Source: Pseudocercospora fijiensis CIRAD86 (lineage: Eukaryota > Ascomycota > Dothideomycetes > Mycosphaerellales > Mycosphaerellaceae). From it: a DNA stretch of 64,000 nucleotides. Both the position numbers and the translations under genes were made by a program. This document shows positions 46,886-58,740 of the stretch, one piece after another. The DNA lies in assembly GCF_000340215.1 (NCBI RefSeq), contig NW_006921535.1, forward strand, positions 4,574,596 to 4,638,595, read 5' to 3'. The notes beneath the pieces are model-generated. The model did no database searches. It was not told where the DNA came from and was given only the letters and a program-made list of their open reading frames with translations. Within the stretch, counting starts at the first letter, position 1. Every line of letters begins with the position of its first letter.

Positions 46886-47082
46886 TGTTAGGGCTAAAGA
46901 GGCTATACGTAATTAGCATGTGATTAGGCCGAGTAAAGCTAGGGTCTTAGTGCCTTAGGCAGGGCTTAGCGCTTGGCGTTAGGCTAACTAGCCTGCCTTC
47001 CTCCCTCTCCTTTTAGATCTCTATCGAATACTATACTGATTTACCTACACCCTATCTACCTGCTAATATAACCCTTCTTATA
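46886..47082 (+). repeat. 5' LTR of Gypsy-1 copy B
   Basis: 197 bp, TGTTAGGGCTAAAGAGG...CCCTTCTTATA, directly followed by TAGTATTCGATCTACCC. Confidence 0.9.
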
Positions 47083-47289
47083 TAGTATTCGATCTACCCT
47101 TTAAGGGCAGTAGCTAGATAGTCCTTATTTCAAGCTTTTAGCGGTATAGCTACGAAAACTATCGATTTAACTATATTGCGCCTAAAGAACGGGACCTATA
47201 CGTACTATTCTATCGAAACAACCGTACTAATTATCAAGTAAGGCCTTCTATACGGCCTATTATACTAAGTTAAGCATACTAAGCCGATA

Positions 47290-48720
47290 TCCCCTAATTC
47301 CGCTATATCCGCATCTTAGGGGCTAACAATATATTATTAGTGTCGCCCCTTATAATAGCTAGTTTATTACGAAACAACAACCGTGCTGCCGCTAGCAGCG
47401 CTAGCAACGACAACGCTAGTAGCACAGTGCCTACCGAAGTGCCTACTAAGGCTCCTACTAGAGTGCCTCCTACTAAAGTACCTCCTACTAAAGGGCCTGC
47501 TACTAAGCCTGCTAAAGGAGAACCTATAATTCTAGGTAACGATCTAGAATTGCCTATTAACGACATTCTTAACAACATTGTTAATCGACGATATAGCTAG
47601 CTAGCCTTTAGGCCCTAGCTAGTAGCGAGACTTTAAGAAGCTACCTAAAACAGGCTTACTGCCCTGCGTTAAGAACAATAGCTAAAGGATAATCTCCTCG
47701 AGATTCGCCGCCTTTAGGAGGCCCTAACAACTAACACTAAGCCGATAGCAGGGCCTTCCTCGCTATTAGTTCTAGTCTAGAAGAAGGATGCTAAACTTAA
47801 GGACTATACCGTGTTTAATAGCTCTAGCCGAAAGCAGTACAACGACTACATTCGTAACTGTAAGCTTAACTAGCGCAACGCACTAAGAGCGCTACTAGAC
47901 GACTATTCCTTAGTCGTATACGCTATGTAGTATATCAATAGCGACCTAAAGCGTATATAGGATAACCATTTTAATTCCCTTTACGACTAGACCGCTGTTT
48001 AGTAGCAAGACTATAAGACTATTATGCTAGACACCCTTAGAAACCCTATACTAAGGCAATAACACGCTTAGGACCAATATCTTCGAGCTAAACAAAAGAC
48101 TAATTAATCGGCTCGCTTATTTAAGGCCTGTTTAAAGACCCTCGAGGACGATTTGCTAGCTAAGACCGACTCTATCTAGATTTCCGAAATACGCCCTAAA
48201 TTGCGATAGGAATTGGTCCTTAAATTGGACCGCCGCCGTGTGTTTAAATAGACTAATCTTATACGCATTCAATTTATAGTTAAAGTCGAGACTATAGAGC
48301 GTATAGTATAGCTCTAACAACGGTTAGAATCTAAGATACGCCTAGCTACCTATCGTAGCCGCGGAGGAAACTAAGGTTCCTACTAGAACAATAGTACTAA
48401 CAATAGGAACAGTAGCAACGACTGTAGGAGAAGCCGTAGCCGACGGCTATATAGAGGAGGCCGTAATAGGGGCCGTAGAAGGGGCTCGTATCCCTATAAT
48501 GCTAACCGCTCGACTAACAATAGTAGCAACAATAGCTACGGTAACAATCTCCCGACCGGATTGAAGTGCTTCAACTGTAATAGTACTAGCTATCTACTAG
48601 GCTAATGCGACAAACCTAAGGACTAGGCCCGAATCGACCGTGCTACTACCGAACACCGAAAGCACCTTTTAGTAGCTAACGCTACCCCTATAAGCTAACC
48701 TTCTTATTAGTCGAAAAAAG
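47290..48720 (+). pseudogene. Gag of Gypsy-1 copy B
   Basis: The N-terminus has a PT-K/V-P-rich repeat (47430-47510), then LGNDLELPINDILNN. The middle is capsid-like (YDYIRNCKLNQRN, then LVVYAMQYINSD). Near 48565-48620 is a CCHC-type zinc knuckle, CFNCNSTSYLLGQCDKPK, in which the His has become Tyr. A Gly/Asn/Arg-rich stretch precedes it (48400-48550). No ATG remains at the expected start; the open stretch at 47340 begins GTG. Confidence 0.75.
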
Positions 48721-50450
48721 AGTAAGCGCCGCACTAACTGTTAGCCTTGTACGGCGTAAGACTATCGACATTGTGCTAGCTATTATACGTACCTGTCTTA
48801 TATCTAGGCGCGATACTAACTATAAGGCAAAGGTTATACTAGACCCCGGAAATTTAGTTAGCGCCCTTATTAGCTATCGCCTAGCTAAGCAATTAGACCT
48901 TCGACAACTGCCGAAGACTAACCTACTAACCCTTGCTTAGTTTAATAACGCTCGGCACTTGACCTACGGAGCCTACTATATCTATATAGCTCTAAAGGAC
49001 GACCTCGGAAATAAACGCCTACTAAACTTTACTACCTACGCAGTAGACATAGACAGCCTCCTATCCGACATTATTATTAGCAACCCTGTTCTTAAGTACT
49101 ATACTATAGTTATAGACTTAGGCAGTTAACAATAGCGATTTAGAATCGCTAGGAAAGAGGATATTAAACATATCGATATTAGCGAGTGTCCTAATAATAT
49201 TAGGGTCCTGTTTATTAGCAACCTAACTCCTGCCTTAGCTAATCTAACTGCCGACCTGCTCGGTAGTAATAACGATAAACTAGTGCCCCCTAATAGCATA
49301 GATCCTAAACAGCTTGAGCGTATACTAGAACCTATTCGAGAGACCTATATTAATGTATTCAAACACCACTTAGTATCGACATTGCCTATATTTAAAGAGA
49401 CGGATTATAAGATTAATATTATAGAGGGCAAAGAGGTCCCTTTTAGACCTCTCTACAACCTTAGTAAACGAGAGCTTGCTGTATTGCGTAAGTACCTAGA
49501 GGAAAACCTAGCTAATAGCCGGATACGGTATAGTAACAGCCCTACTAGTGCCCCTATCCTGTTCGTACTAAAGAAAGATAGTAGCCTACGCCTCTATATC
49601 GATTATCGTAGGCTTAATACTATTACTATCAAAGATCGTTGTCCACTTCCTCTTATTAATAAGACCCTTAATCGCCTTTCTAGTGCCTACTACTATACTA
49701 TATTAGACATTAAGGACGCCTATTACCGCATCTGTATTCGCAAGGGCGATAAATAGAAGACAGCCTTTCGTACTCGCTATAGCTATTTTAAGTACTTAGT
49801 TATGCCATTTGGGCTAGCTAATGCCCCTACTATATTCTAGTCCTATATTAATCGGGCCCTGTTAGGCCTATTAGATTACCTCTGTATAGTTTACCTAGAT
49901 AACATCCTAGTTTATATATACTCTCCTAATATTGCGGAATACTAGGCTACAGTCCGTAAGGTACTCGACCGCCTAAGGGCCTATAGCTTATATTGTAAGC
50001 CTTCTAAATACACCTTTGCTACTAAAGAGGTGTCCTTCCTTAGCTTCCTCGTGTTAACCGAGGGTGTTAAGGCTAATCCTAATCGGATTAAGACTATTAC
50101 TAAGTGGCCGACGCCTACTAGTATTAAAGAGCTTCAATTATTCCTAGGTTTTACTAACTTCTACCGTCGATTTATCGAAGGTTACTCGCGGTACGTAATG
50201 CTACTAACTGAACTTACTAAAACCAAGGCTAACCTAACTAGAGAGTTCAAATAGACTAACAGAGCACAAGCCGCTTTTAACGGTCTAAAGCGACGCTTTA
50301 CTAAAGTCCCCTTATTATACTATTTCGTACTAAACAAGCAGATCCGAATTGAGACTAACGCTTTATAGTTCGCTATATCGGCTATTATATCCTAGCAATT
50401 AGATAATAACTATTACTAGCACCCGATTGCCTTCTTCTCGAGGAAGATAA
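48721..50450 (+). pseudogene. Pol of Gypsy-1 copy B, part 1 (protease, RT, start of RNase H)
   Basis: The protease-like stretch ILDPGNLVSALISYRLAKQL lies near 48837-48895. RT runs from about 49283 (PNSIDPKQLERILEPIRET) through LRLYIDYRRLNTITIKDRC, with the catalytic box near 49891-49908 reading YLDN (second Asp lost, GAT AAC). FLGFTNFYRRFIEGY follows at about 50140. The frame is cut within the RNase H segment FFSRKI by the Helentron and resumes at 58741. A 157-codon stretch (49283-49756) is still stop-free. Confidence 0.85.
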
Positions 50451-50451
50451 T

Positions 50452-50464
50452 TCGAGCGGAGCGA
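50452..50464 (+). repeat. left asymmetric terminal inverted repeat of the Helentron
   Basis: TCGAGCGGAGCGA, inverse of 58689-58701. At the left it is the element end; at the right it lies 39 bp inside. Confidence 0.8.
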
Positions 50465-50543
50465 TAGGCTAAAAAAACAGGCACCTAGAGCAACCTAAGG
50501 AGCTTGCGACGAAGGTTGTAGAAGGTGTCTATTTTAGCCTATC
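50463..50543. repeat. 81-bp hairpin intruding in the Helentron left end
   Basis: Outer arms GATAGGCTAAAA and TTTTAGCCTATC, inner pairings AGGCACCT with AGGTGTCT and GCAACCT with AGGTTGT, and a loop around GGAGCTTGCGACG. It separates the two halves of the left inverted repeat, which are only two bases apart at the right end. TA at both edges suggests a TA target. Confidence 0.8.
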
Positions 50544-50573
50544 GTAGAGCTCGAGAACAAATCAGATTAGTGT
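50543..50573 (+). repeat. 31-bp perfect inverted repeat, left copy
   Basis: Begins CGTAGAGCTCGAG and ends GATTAGTGT. It is the exact reverse complement of 58656-58686, with no mismatch, although the element is RIP-mutated. Confidence 0.9.
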
Positions 50574-51479
50574 TATTGCGGTAAGCGTAGCGAGGCTTTT
50601 AATAACGTATGCATGTAATGCGGTAGGTAAATAGGCGCGGATAGGAGGGCTGAATTTCAAAGATGCGCCCGCAAAATAAAGCGCGCGCTATAATTAGCTT
50701 AAATTCGAGAAGATATTACGTGTTTTGCAATCCTTAGGCTAACTTCTAACCTTAGCAGAACCGTAAGAAGCAACAACTATTTACAATACCTGCTACAATT
50801 AGTATATCGCCTACGTATATACCTGCTTAAAAGATTAAGAGACATTAAGACTACCGATTAACTTTAAGCTCGCGGCGGACTATAGTAAGGCCGGCAACCT
50901 GTATAACGACGCGTTAAACTAATACGCGACAACAGGTCTAAACACGATAAAGACTCTAGAACGTAGTAGTATATGTCGTAGTACTAATACTCTGCATTTA
51001 AGACAATGTCGTAAGATACGGTATTAGCGCGGTAGGTACGGGGGATATAGGAGGAGTCGGAGACGACGACTATGCCCCCCTGCCCTAAGCGCTAACGTTA
51101 GTAAAGGACACTCCGCGCGGTAAGGGACGGGGGGTTTAAGAGGAACGACTATCCCCCCTCCCTCTAAGCGCTAGCGGTTACAAACATACGCTTACTATTT
51201 AAGGTAGGAACGGGTAAGTATAGTATCTTTCTTTTATATATAAGAAGCCGCACCTTTACTGTTCTAGGCACCCCTTCCCGAAGTGGTATAGCGGCTTCCT
51301 TAAACTTTAACAAACCTTAAGAGACGTTACTATAAACGTAGGACGACCCCTTTCTAATTTGTACCTCGACTTCCCTTTCTATAGCTTGCTACCTAACTCT
51401 GTATTACGATAGCACGACCTATAGTATTCAAGTTATCTAAAATAGTAGTGCTCTCGAAACTAGAGCTGCTTATAAGCTA
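50574..51479. other. 5' non-coding region of the Helentron
   Basis: GC-rich patches alternate with TpA-rich sequence. An imperfect direct repeat (ACGACTATGCCCCCCTGCC near 51066 and ACGACTATCCCCCCTCCC near 51147, each followed by TAAGCGCTA) is the clearest structure. No frame is convincing. Confidence 0.5.
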
Positions 51480-52590
51480 CACTATCTATCGAGACTCCCG
51501 CCGCCGCCTAGATATTATTAAGTAGACATAGCGCGAGCAACTCCTACTCTATCGACATTTCCTATCCCGCGTAACGGGTAAGCACCTCTTGCGACTAATT
51601 AAGAAGCAAGTCCTGCTATAGAAGCGCCGACTCGAGGACATGCTTAACCTTGTACTCTAAAACGCGCTTAAGGAAGGCAAGCCTATTAAAGCGTCCGATA
51701 CACTCGAGTTCTAGCACCTCTTACGCTTTAAGGAACAGTCTATCGACTCTCTTAATATAATAGGCGCCCTCTACGCCGCCTAGAACAGTCGCTATATCCG
51801 TCTGCTTAGCTAGATCTATGCTATTATTTAGCAGAACGAGCTAGTAAACGTATATATAGCTAAAGTCGGACAGAACTATGCTTAGTACTTTAGACAAGCC
51901 GCAGCTAGCGCACCTAGAGGCGATGTACCTAGCAGCGGCGGCGATCTAACTAAGAGAGCGCCGACAGATAGGAACGACGGTAAAGAGCTTAATAATAAGG
52001 AGGTTAATAAAGACTATAAAGGCAGCCGTGTCTGCTCTAACTATGCTTATAGAAAGCGTAAGAAGCCCTCCTAATTCTACAACCCTCGTAATGTTAACAA
52101 GCTACTCGCAACCTGTCTTAGATACCGCCTAAGCAAGCGATCCGCTAGTAAGAAGAAGCGTACGCGCACTAAGGAAGATAATAGCGCTACTACTTAGACT
52201 CCTTCGAAGCGTAGTCGGCCTGTAACTCGAGCTGCAACTAGTACAATAGCGACTAATCCTATTCCTATTGCGCCTTCCCTAAGCTCTTCGGCTATACCTG
52301 CGCCTACTCTAATCTTATCTAGCTTAAGCAATATTATCGTTGCACTACATCGTATAGGTAACCTAGTAAAGCGTAATCCTCTACTACTACTACCTAGATC
52401 TATAGGACCTCCGCTAGTTTCTTCGTAATTATCTAGTAGAGCTAGCATTCGCGCGCGTAGTTAGCATAGTAGCGATAATCTAGCAACTGCAACTGCCCGT
52501 GCTTAAGTCGCTACAATCTCGCGATAATACTGCTAAGAGCGTCGTACCGGCGAGAATCTGTCTCCTACGCCGACTATCGATTAAATACTC
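51480..52590 (+). pseudogene. unidentified first frame of the Helentron
   Basis: With TAG read through, the frame gives RLLRFKEQSIDSL and LYAAQNSRYIRLL-type helical sequence, then a basic segment (RVCSNYAYRKRKKPSQFYN, then LSKRSASKKKRTRTK) and a Ser/Thr/Pro-rich tail. It resembles a DNA-binding N-terminal protein. Such upstream frames occur in fungal Helitrons; the function here is not known. It may be the N-terminal part of the following protein. Confidence 0.45.
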
Positions 52591-52639
52591 GCAAGCTAAT
52601 ATTAGTAGCAATTATAGGCTAGACAACTAAGCTAGCAGC

Positions 52640-55600
52640 CGACTAAGTACGGCAGCGATCTACTCCTTCTAAGCTCTGCATTCGGAGTAGGCGCGCCTAC
52701 CGGTAATCTAGATTATCTACCTATTCGTAATGCTCGGCGGTGGTTTATATATAGCATTTGCGACTAACTACGCGCAATTAGATGCAAGTACGATGCACCG
52801 GAAGCAGACGCTAACATTACTATCTGCTATTACTACGTAGAAGGTAATAATAATAAACCTAATTAGTATAAGTAGTATATCCTTCGTCGGTATAAGGTTA
52901 AGCGCTACGAGTTCTACCTACTAGATAGGTTATAAGAGCTCGAGAATTGCTATGTCTCTTATCGCATTGTCCGTAACGATAATAACCTACCTCCTTACCG
53001 TTCTCGACCCGGATAGCGCGAGCGTGCTCGAGCCGACTAATATAAGTAGGCCCTTGCCGACTACTTCCTAATCGACAATCTAGTCGACCTACCTATTCAA
53101 GTCCGTACCGAGCTCGATAGTTAGAAGGCACTTGCCGATATTAACTACAATCTAGTAACTAATTTCTTCGCTACCTTAGAAGATAAGAAGATAGAGACAT
53201 GCTAGAACGAAGAACTTTAAGAGGGATATAAAGAGCGGTAGTTTAATATGCAACTAGATACTCGTAAAGGCTCTCTAACCTTACACATTTGCAAGAAGTG
53301 TCGTACTACTCGCGATTAGAACAAGCGCCCCGAAGAGCCTAGGCTTATATTAGTAGCTAACCTTATAGACCTAGGTAAATATCTAGTACACCTACCGAAG
53401 CTTACAATAGTCGAGGAGATTCTAATCGCACGTGTCTACGTATACGTTAAGATACGACTTATTAAGGGCGCCTAGTATCGGTATAAGAACAACGTCGTCA
53501 ACTTCCTTCGCGATACCGGTAAGCTTTAGTAGGAGCTCCTACTGCTTCCTAAGCACTTAGAAACCGTGCTTCTTCGTCTAGCCTAAGGTAACAAGACTAC
53601 GTATCGAATCTTTAAGCGCGACTTCCGTATACGTTAAGCTATTATACGTTAGTAGTTATTATATCTGCGAGACAACTATAAGGGATACGCTAGCGTACTT
53701 ATCGACGATAACCGCTTATCGAGCTTGCCGTAAGACGACGATGTAATAGACCGCATTAACGTTTAGTACTATACCGAAGATAATTTGCCGCTACTACCCG
53801 AGAATGCATCTACTCTACAACTATCTAAGGACACTACAGGTTATAAGGAAGAAGACAACTTTGCTAACTATCCGTTTGAGTCTGCATTACCTTAAGGTCG
53901 TATGCCTAAAGACTAACGGTAGCAACTATAAGATATAGTCGATTAATAGGAATAGTAGTATTAAAACAAGGACGATAAACTTCGCATACAAGCCTCGTAG
54001 TACGATAGTCTAGGAGACCTACTATAGAACTACTTAACACTCCCGCTATTCGATCGCGTAGCTCTATCTAAATTTAATAAATCTATAGCATTGCTGTCCC
54101 TTGCCTTTCTAACGCTCTATCTAACGGGTGTTGCTAACTTCGTTAAATGCTAAGAACGCGGTGTTTCCTATAACGACTATATCGAGTATATGCTTAAATA
54201 CTAAGATGGACGCTTCGCTTAGCACCTACGCTTCCGTTACGTCGCCCTTAATATATCTATATAGAAGCAGAGCAATCGCATCGCTAACTTCGTAGTATAG
54301 TAGAATCCCGAGTATTAAGAGATATCGCTCGAGGATTTAAAGGCTGCCCTAGCATCTTATAACGACGATGATTTAAAGAAGCTTCTATCTAATCTAATGC
54401 GATACGCGGACAAGCTACGAGGTACCCGTGCATACTAGATTAGTAAGCGTAAGCAACTCGAGATCTATATTATAGCTCTTAGAACGCCTTATCTATTCCT
54501 AACCTTTAGCGCCGCAGACAACTAGTAGTAGTCTCTTTAAAAGCATATGCCTACTATTCTATCCGGCGATAAGCACGAGCGCCGCAAGATCGCACGCGAC
54601 AATGTCCGCGACAATCCGGCTATCGCAGCCTATTACTACTACCGTCGGCATACTATTCTTTAGCAAATAGTACTTAAGCCCAAATTTAGCATTGTCGATT
54701 ACTAGAATCGGTTCGAATTCTAGGCTCGTAGCAGCTCTTACAATTACGGTATGTATTAGTTATAGACAGACATTAAGCCCGAGACATAGTAAGCTTTGTT
54801 GCCGCCGCCGAGATTAAGCACTAAAGCCGACCGACAAGCACTTGCAAACTTCTAGGGCCGTTATATAACTGCCTTTCAACTAGATCTAGATCGCACTAGT
54901 CTATAACTAGGAGAGCCTATAGTCTTGTCTATACGACCGGATAAAGTGCGTAATACGGTATATCTGCTTATACTAAACTTGAATCGAGTTTAGCGCTACA
55001 AATGCGGTTACGAGTATTGTTAGCGGCAGAACAAGGATACTAGCTAGCGTAGTTGTCGGTTCTACTATCCTCGTAAGCTATACGATAAAGCTCGTATTAG
55101 TAGAGACCTTAACCTACGTTACTATATATATAATAGACCTCGCAATAATAAGTAGATAAATAGCTACAACCGTATAGTCTCTATAGTATAGGTTGCTAAT
55201 ACGGACTTTGCTCTATGCACGTCGAAGGGCACTATCGTCGACTACCTCGCAAAGTACTATAGCAAGGCAGAGAAGCGTAGTATCCCGTTGCTAGATATTG
55301 CTAAGTAGCTTAGTCCTCATTTGCAGAACTCTAATCGGCCGATAGTGTCTTTCTTTACAAAGATAATAAACAAGCTTATCGGAGAGAGAGATATTTCTAT
55401 ATAGGAAGCATGCTACTAGCTCCTAGGCTTGCCTCTTGCCTAAGGATTACGCTAGGTATAGAGCTTCGACTGTCGCCTGCCTTATTAGCAAGCGAAGGTA
55501 AAGCGTTATAATAAGCAAGCTAGTAAGATCGTTATATAGGGCAAGTCGCCGTTACTTAAGTATATAGATCGGCTTAGCATCTCTCTAGAGAAGTTTGCTA

Positions 55601-57830
55601 ATTTAGACCTTCTTAATCGGCCTAACCTAACTCTCTTCGAGTTCTTAACCCGATAGGACTTCGGAATATTTAAGCTGCGGCTACGTACGAAGGCTCGTCT
55701 TATTAACTACTTCCCTAAGTACTACGGCAACCCCGAGGAAGATAATGGTACCTACGAAGACTTCTATCGCACTAAGGTCGCTCTATATTACCTATTCGAT
55801 AGTTAGTACCTAGCTCTTCCTTACACCTTTCGCGATTACTAGGACGAGGAGTTCTATACATAGTAGGAGGCTTATAAATAGTGCAAAGCCTATTACATAC
55901 ATCCTTTCGACTACTTTAGAGTTAACCTACCTATACCGACTAAGGACCTATTTAAAGAGGAACAGTATAACCTAGAAGAAGAAGAGCCTAAGGGTAAGCT
56001 TCTTACGCGCGCTATTCCTAATCGCAACCCTATAGAAGAAGAGGAAGATCTCGACAATCTTAGCAATCGCTAAATAGATAAGGACTACGATTAGATACCT
56101 TACGTTAGCCGCTACGGTCTTAGACACCTCAAGGATTAGTAGAAGAACAAGCGCGGCACTCGTAGAACGCACTAGAAGATTAGCACTATCGCTAACCTCT
56201 AATAGAAGGTTAATAGTCTGTCTCTAGAACAGCGGCTTTAGTATAATCGCATTTAAAACTACGCTAATAAGTTAATAAATAGTGCTACTATGCCGGACCC
56301 TATCTTGCTTAATATTAATAGCAAGGCAGGCGTTAGCAAGTCCTACGTAATCGAGCTTCTCTCTTCCGCTATTAAGGAACTAGTAGAGCAGTAGAATGCT
56401 GCCGGCGTTATACAATATTAGATAGATAATCCGATTATGCGGATCGCTCTAACTAGTGCTATAGCTTTCGGTATTAAGGGCTCGACGATCTATTCGGCCT
56501 TTCGACTGCCTCTAACTATAAGAGAGTACGTTCCTCTTAAGGGAACTGCGCTTTCTACTTTCTAAGAGTATATGCGCAATATTCTCTATATTATTATCGA
56601 CGAGAAGTCAATAATTAACTTAGTTAAGCTATACTAGATCGACAAGCGACTACGATAGGTTAGACAGTAGGACTTAAGCTACCCGCAAGAAGACTAGGAC
56701 GATCCTAAGATTGATACATTACTGCTATTTAGAGGCTTTACGATCTATATATGCGGCGACTTTAGTTAATTACTTCCAATCGGTAGCCGACCTCTCTTTA
56801 GTAGGCTAACCCTAACTAATTTACCTAAAGTTGTTCTTAGCCGTTATGCTTAGCACCTATTTAACGAGACTATCTAGCTTAACGTTATTTAGCGCTAACA
56901 GGGCAATAACCTAGCAGCTTAGGCATTTAAAGATGCTCTCGAAGGCCTGCGTGCTAGACCTAGCAAGTTAACTATTAATTAGTAGCAGACACTTACAACC
57001 CGCGTTCGAGATGCCTCTTATCTATATCTAGCAGGATTTAAGGACGCTATTCGCCTATTTAGCTATAAGAAGCAAGTCTCTACCCTTAACTATACCTCGA
57101 TGCGTAATAATTAGCAACCTATTAAGCCTATTAAAGCTAAACACACTAGCCGTTATGCCGCTTAAGCTAATTACGAGACCGGCGGAAACCTATATAAAGT
57201 CCTTCTAATCTGTATCGGCGCTCGGGTTATAGTAACCGAGAACCTGTAGGTATAGTAGGGCGTTGTTAATAGTAGTATAGGCACCGTCCGCGATGTCGTC
57301 TAGGCTTAAGATACATTACGTACCGATTAAGAGGTTGTTAATAAAGATATGCCGGCCGTTGTACTAGTTAAGCTAGACGACTACTCTAGCCCGATACTTA
57401 ATTAGGAAGTCGATAGTCTACTATCTAATGTCGTACCTATCGTGCCTTCTCGCCGCGAATAGAAACACAACGATCGTTCCGATAGCTAATGCACTCGTAC
57501 TCAATTCCCCTTAACTATCGCCTACGCTATTACTATCTATAAGTCGCAGGGTATAACTTTAGATAAGGGTGTACTTAATATCTCTAAGAAGGACTTTACG
57601 CCTGCCTTAACTTATATCGCTTACTCCCGCTTCTACAATCTCGATAATATACTCTTCGATAAGCTATTCAACTATAATCGCTTTAAAGGCAAGCTATATA
57701 AGTCTTACATCGACCGCTATATAGACTACATCCGTCGTAAGAAGCAGCGTAGTCTGCTACCCGGAGCCGTCCTTTCCTTAGATCTACTATACCTAGATCT
57801 CGAGGCAGCTAAGCGCGATAAGCGTTAATA
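52640..57830 (+). pseudogene. Rep-Pif1 helicase (RepHel) of the Helentron
   Basis: An N-terminal domain with an ICKKCR zinc-like motif (near 53285) resembles the DUF6570 region often fused to fungal Helitron proteins. The Helitron-like N domain spans about 54050-54700 (HLRFRYVALNI near 54223, then ARDNVRDNPAIAAYYYYRR). A YLAKYYSKAEKRS stretch near 55243-55282 corresponds to the Rep motif around the catalytic tyrosines. The Pif1 helicase part starts near 56240. Its Walker A reads NSKAGVSKSYVIE near 56317-56357 (two Gly changed to Ser), Walker B reads YIIIDEKS near 56587-56610, and YKSQGITLDKGVL lies near 57537-57576. The end has AYSRFYNLDNILF. The protein would nick and unwind DNA for rolling-circle transposition. 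Stops and lost glycines inactivate it. Confidence 0.82.
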
Positions 57831-58661
57831 GTAGCGTAATCTATAGACTCTATAGGCTTAGTAGGAGCGTCGACTTTAGCAATAGCGCAACTAAGAACAA
57901 GCTTAGTAAGACGCACTTCGTCGTCGATAAGAAGTAGAAGAGGCTAAGCTTAAAGCGGCCCTTCTCGAAATCGCGAGAATAGAGTCTAGACAAGGCTAAG
58001 GCTAAGGTTAACTACTAGAGTCGTCTAAGGATATACTAGCTCTTCCGATAGCCTCCTTCGCCTTCTTAGAGCGTACGCTTCTAACGCTAATCGTACCTAG
58101 TTAGTAGATAACCTTCGTAGCTCTGCGCAATAGGTTTACTAAAGTCTATAGCCGGCGCTTCTCGAACACTGACTATATAGACGCCCTTCGTAGTCTCGCG
58201 AGTCGAAACGAAGTCGTTCTTAACGGTCCGCGTATCGCAGCTACTACTCGTATCGAAGACGACCGCCGCCTCGGCAATCGGCACGTAGTAGGAGAGTTCC
58301 TCGACGAAGAGACCTTCTAGCGCAATGTTAAGGCTAATAGGCAAGCTTAGCAGACTCGTTAGCCCGAACAGCTTCTACGCGATAGTAACATAGTTAATAG
58401 TAAGCCGGCGACTTAGCAAGAGCAAGAGTATATAGGGATAACTACTAAAGAGGAAGAGCTTAACGAAGAGACACGCTTTTAGATTGCTATAATAGAAGAA
58501 CAGGCTCGCTAATAGGCCTTCGATAATAGACTACGTCGTAATTAGGAGGAAGACTTAGAGATAGCGTAGACACAGGGTAATAATAATAAGGGCTTTAAGT
58601 AATATAGCGTATACGAAGGACAACCGATCGCTGCTTATATAGCTGCGCGCTATAGACACTA
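57831..58661 (+). pseudogene. C-terminal extension or second frame of the Helentron
   Basis: A Gln/Arg-rich, probably coiled-coil stretch (57830-57960) is followed by a frame reading ASFAFLERTLLTLIVPS, then ALRSLASRNEVVLNGPR, then GNRHVVGEFLDEETFQ. It ends at a TAA (58659-58661) that lies inside the 31-bp inverted repeat. The stop could be original or a CAA changed by RIP. No family is recognised. Confidence 0.45.
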
Positions 58662-58686
58662 ATCTGATTTGTTCTCGAGCTCTACG
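58656..58686 (-). repeat. 31-bp perfect inverted repeat, right copy
   Basis: Begins ACACTAATC and ends CTCGAGCTCTACG. It is the exact inverse of 50543-50573, followed after two bases by the 13-bp repeat at 58689. Confidence 0.9.
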
Positions 58687-58688
58687 CG

Positions 58689-58701
58689 TCGCTCCGCTCG
58701 A
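58689..58701 (-). repeat. right asymmetric terminal inverted repeat of the Helentron
   Basis: TCGCTCCGCTCGA, the inverse of the left terminus, lying 39 bp from the element end. Confidence 0.8.
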
Positions 58702-58740
58702 TTAGGACAAGCACTACAGGGCTTAAACGATACTTTATTA

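Larger units (their letters stand above)
50452..58740 (+). mobile_element. Helentron/Helitron-like rolling-circle transposon, 8.3 kb
   Basis: It interrupts copy B between GAAGATAA and ATGTAGAGCG, which are near-adjacent in copy A1. No target duplication is seen, as expected for Helitrons. It encodes a Rep-Pif1 helicase protein. The left end starts TCGAGCGGAGCGA; the inverse of this lies at 58689-58701, 39 bp inside the right end. Such asymmetric inverted termini are described for Helentrons. A further 31-bp perfect inverted repeat pairs 50543-50573 with 58656-58686. I see no canonical CTRR 3' end. The right boundary is uncertain by a few bases (58737-58740). Frames carry RIP stops. Confidence 0.82.

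Noticed and set aside
58702..58740. Canonical Helitron 3' end (hairpin followed by CTRR)
   Set aside because: The last bases before the resumed Gypsy sequence read GATACTTTATTA. No CTRR or 3' hairpin is seen, so a Helentron-type end was preferred.
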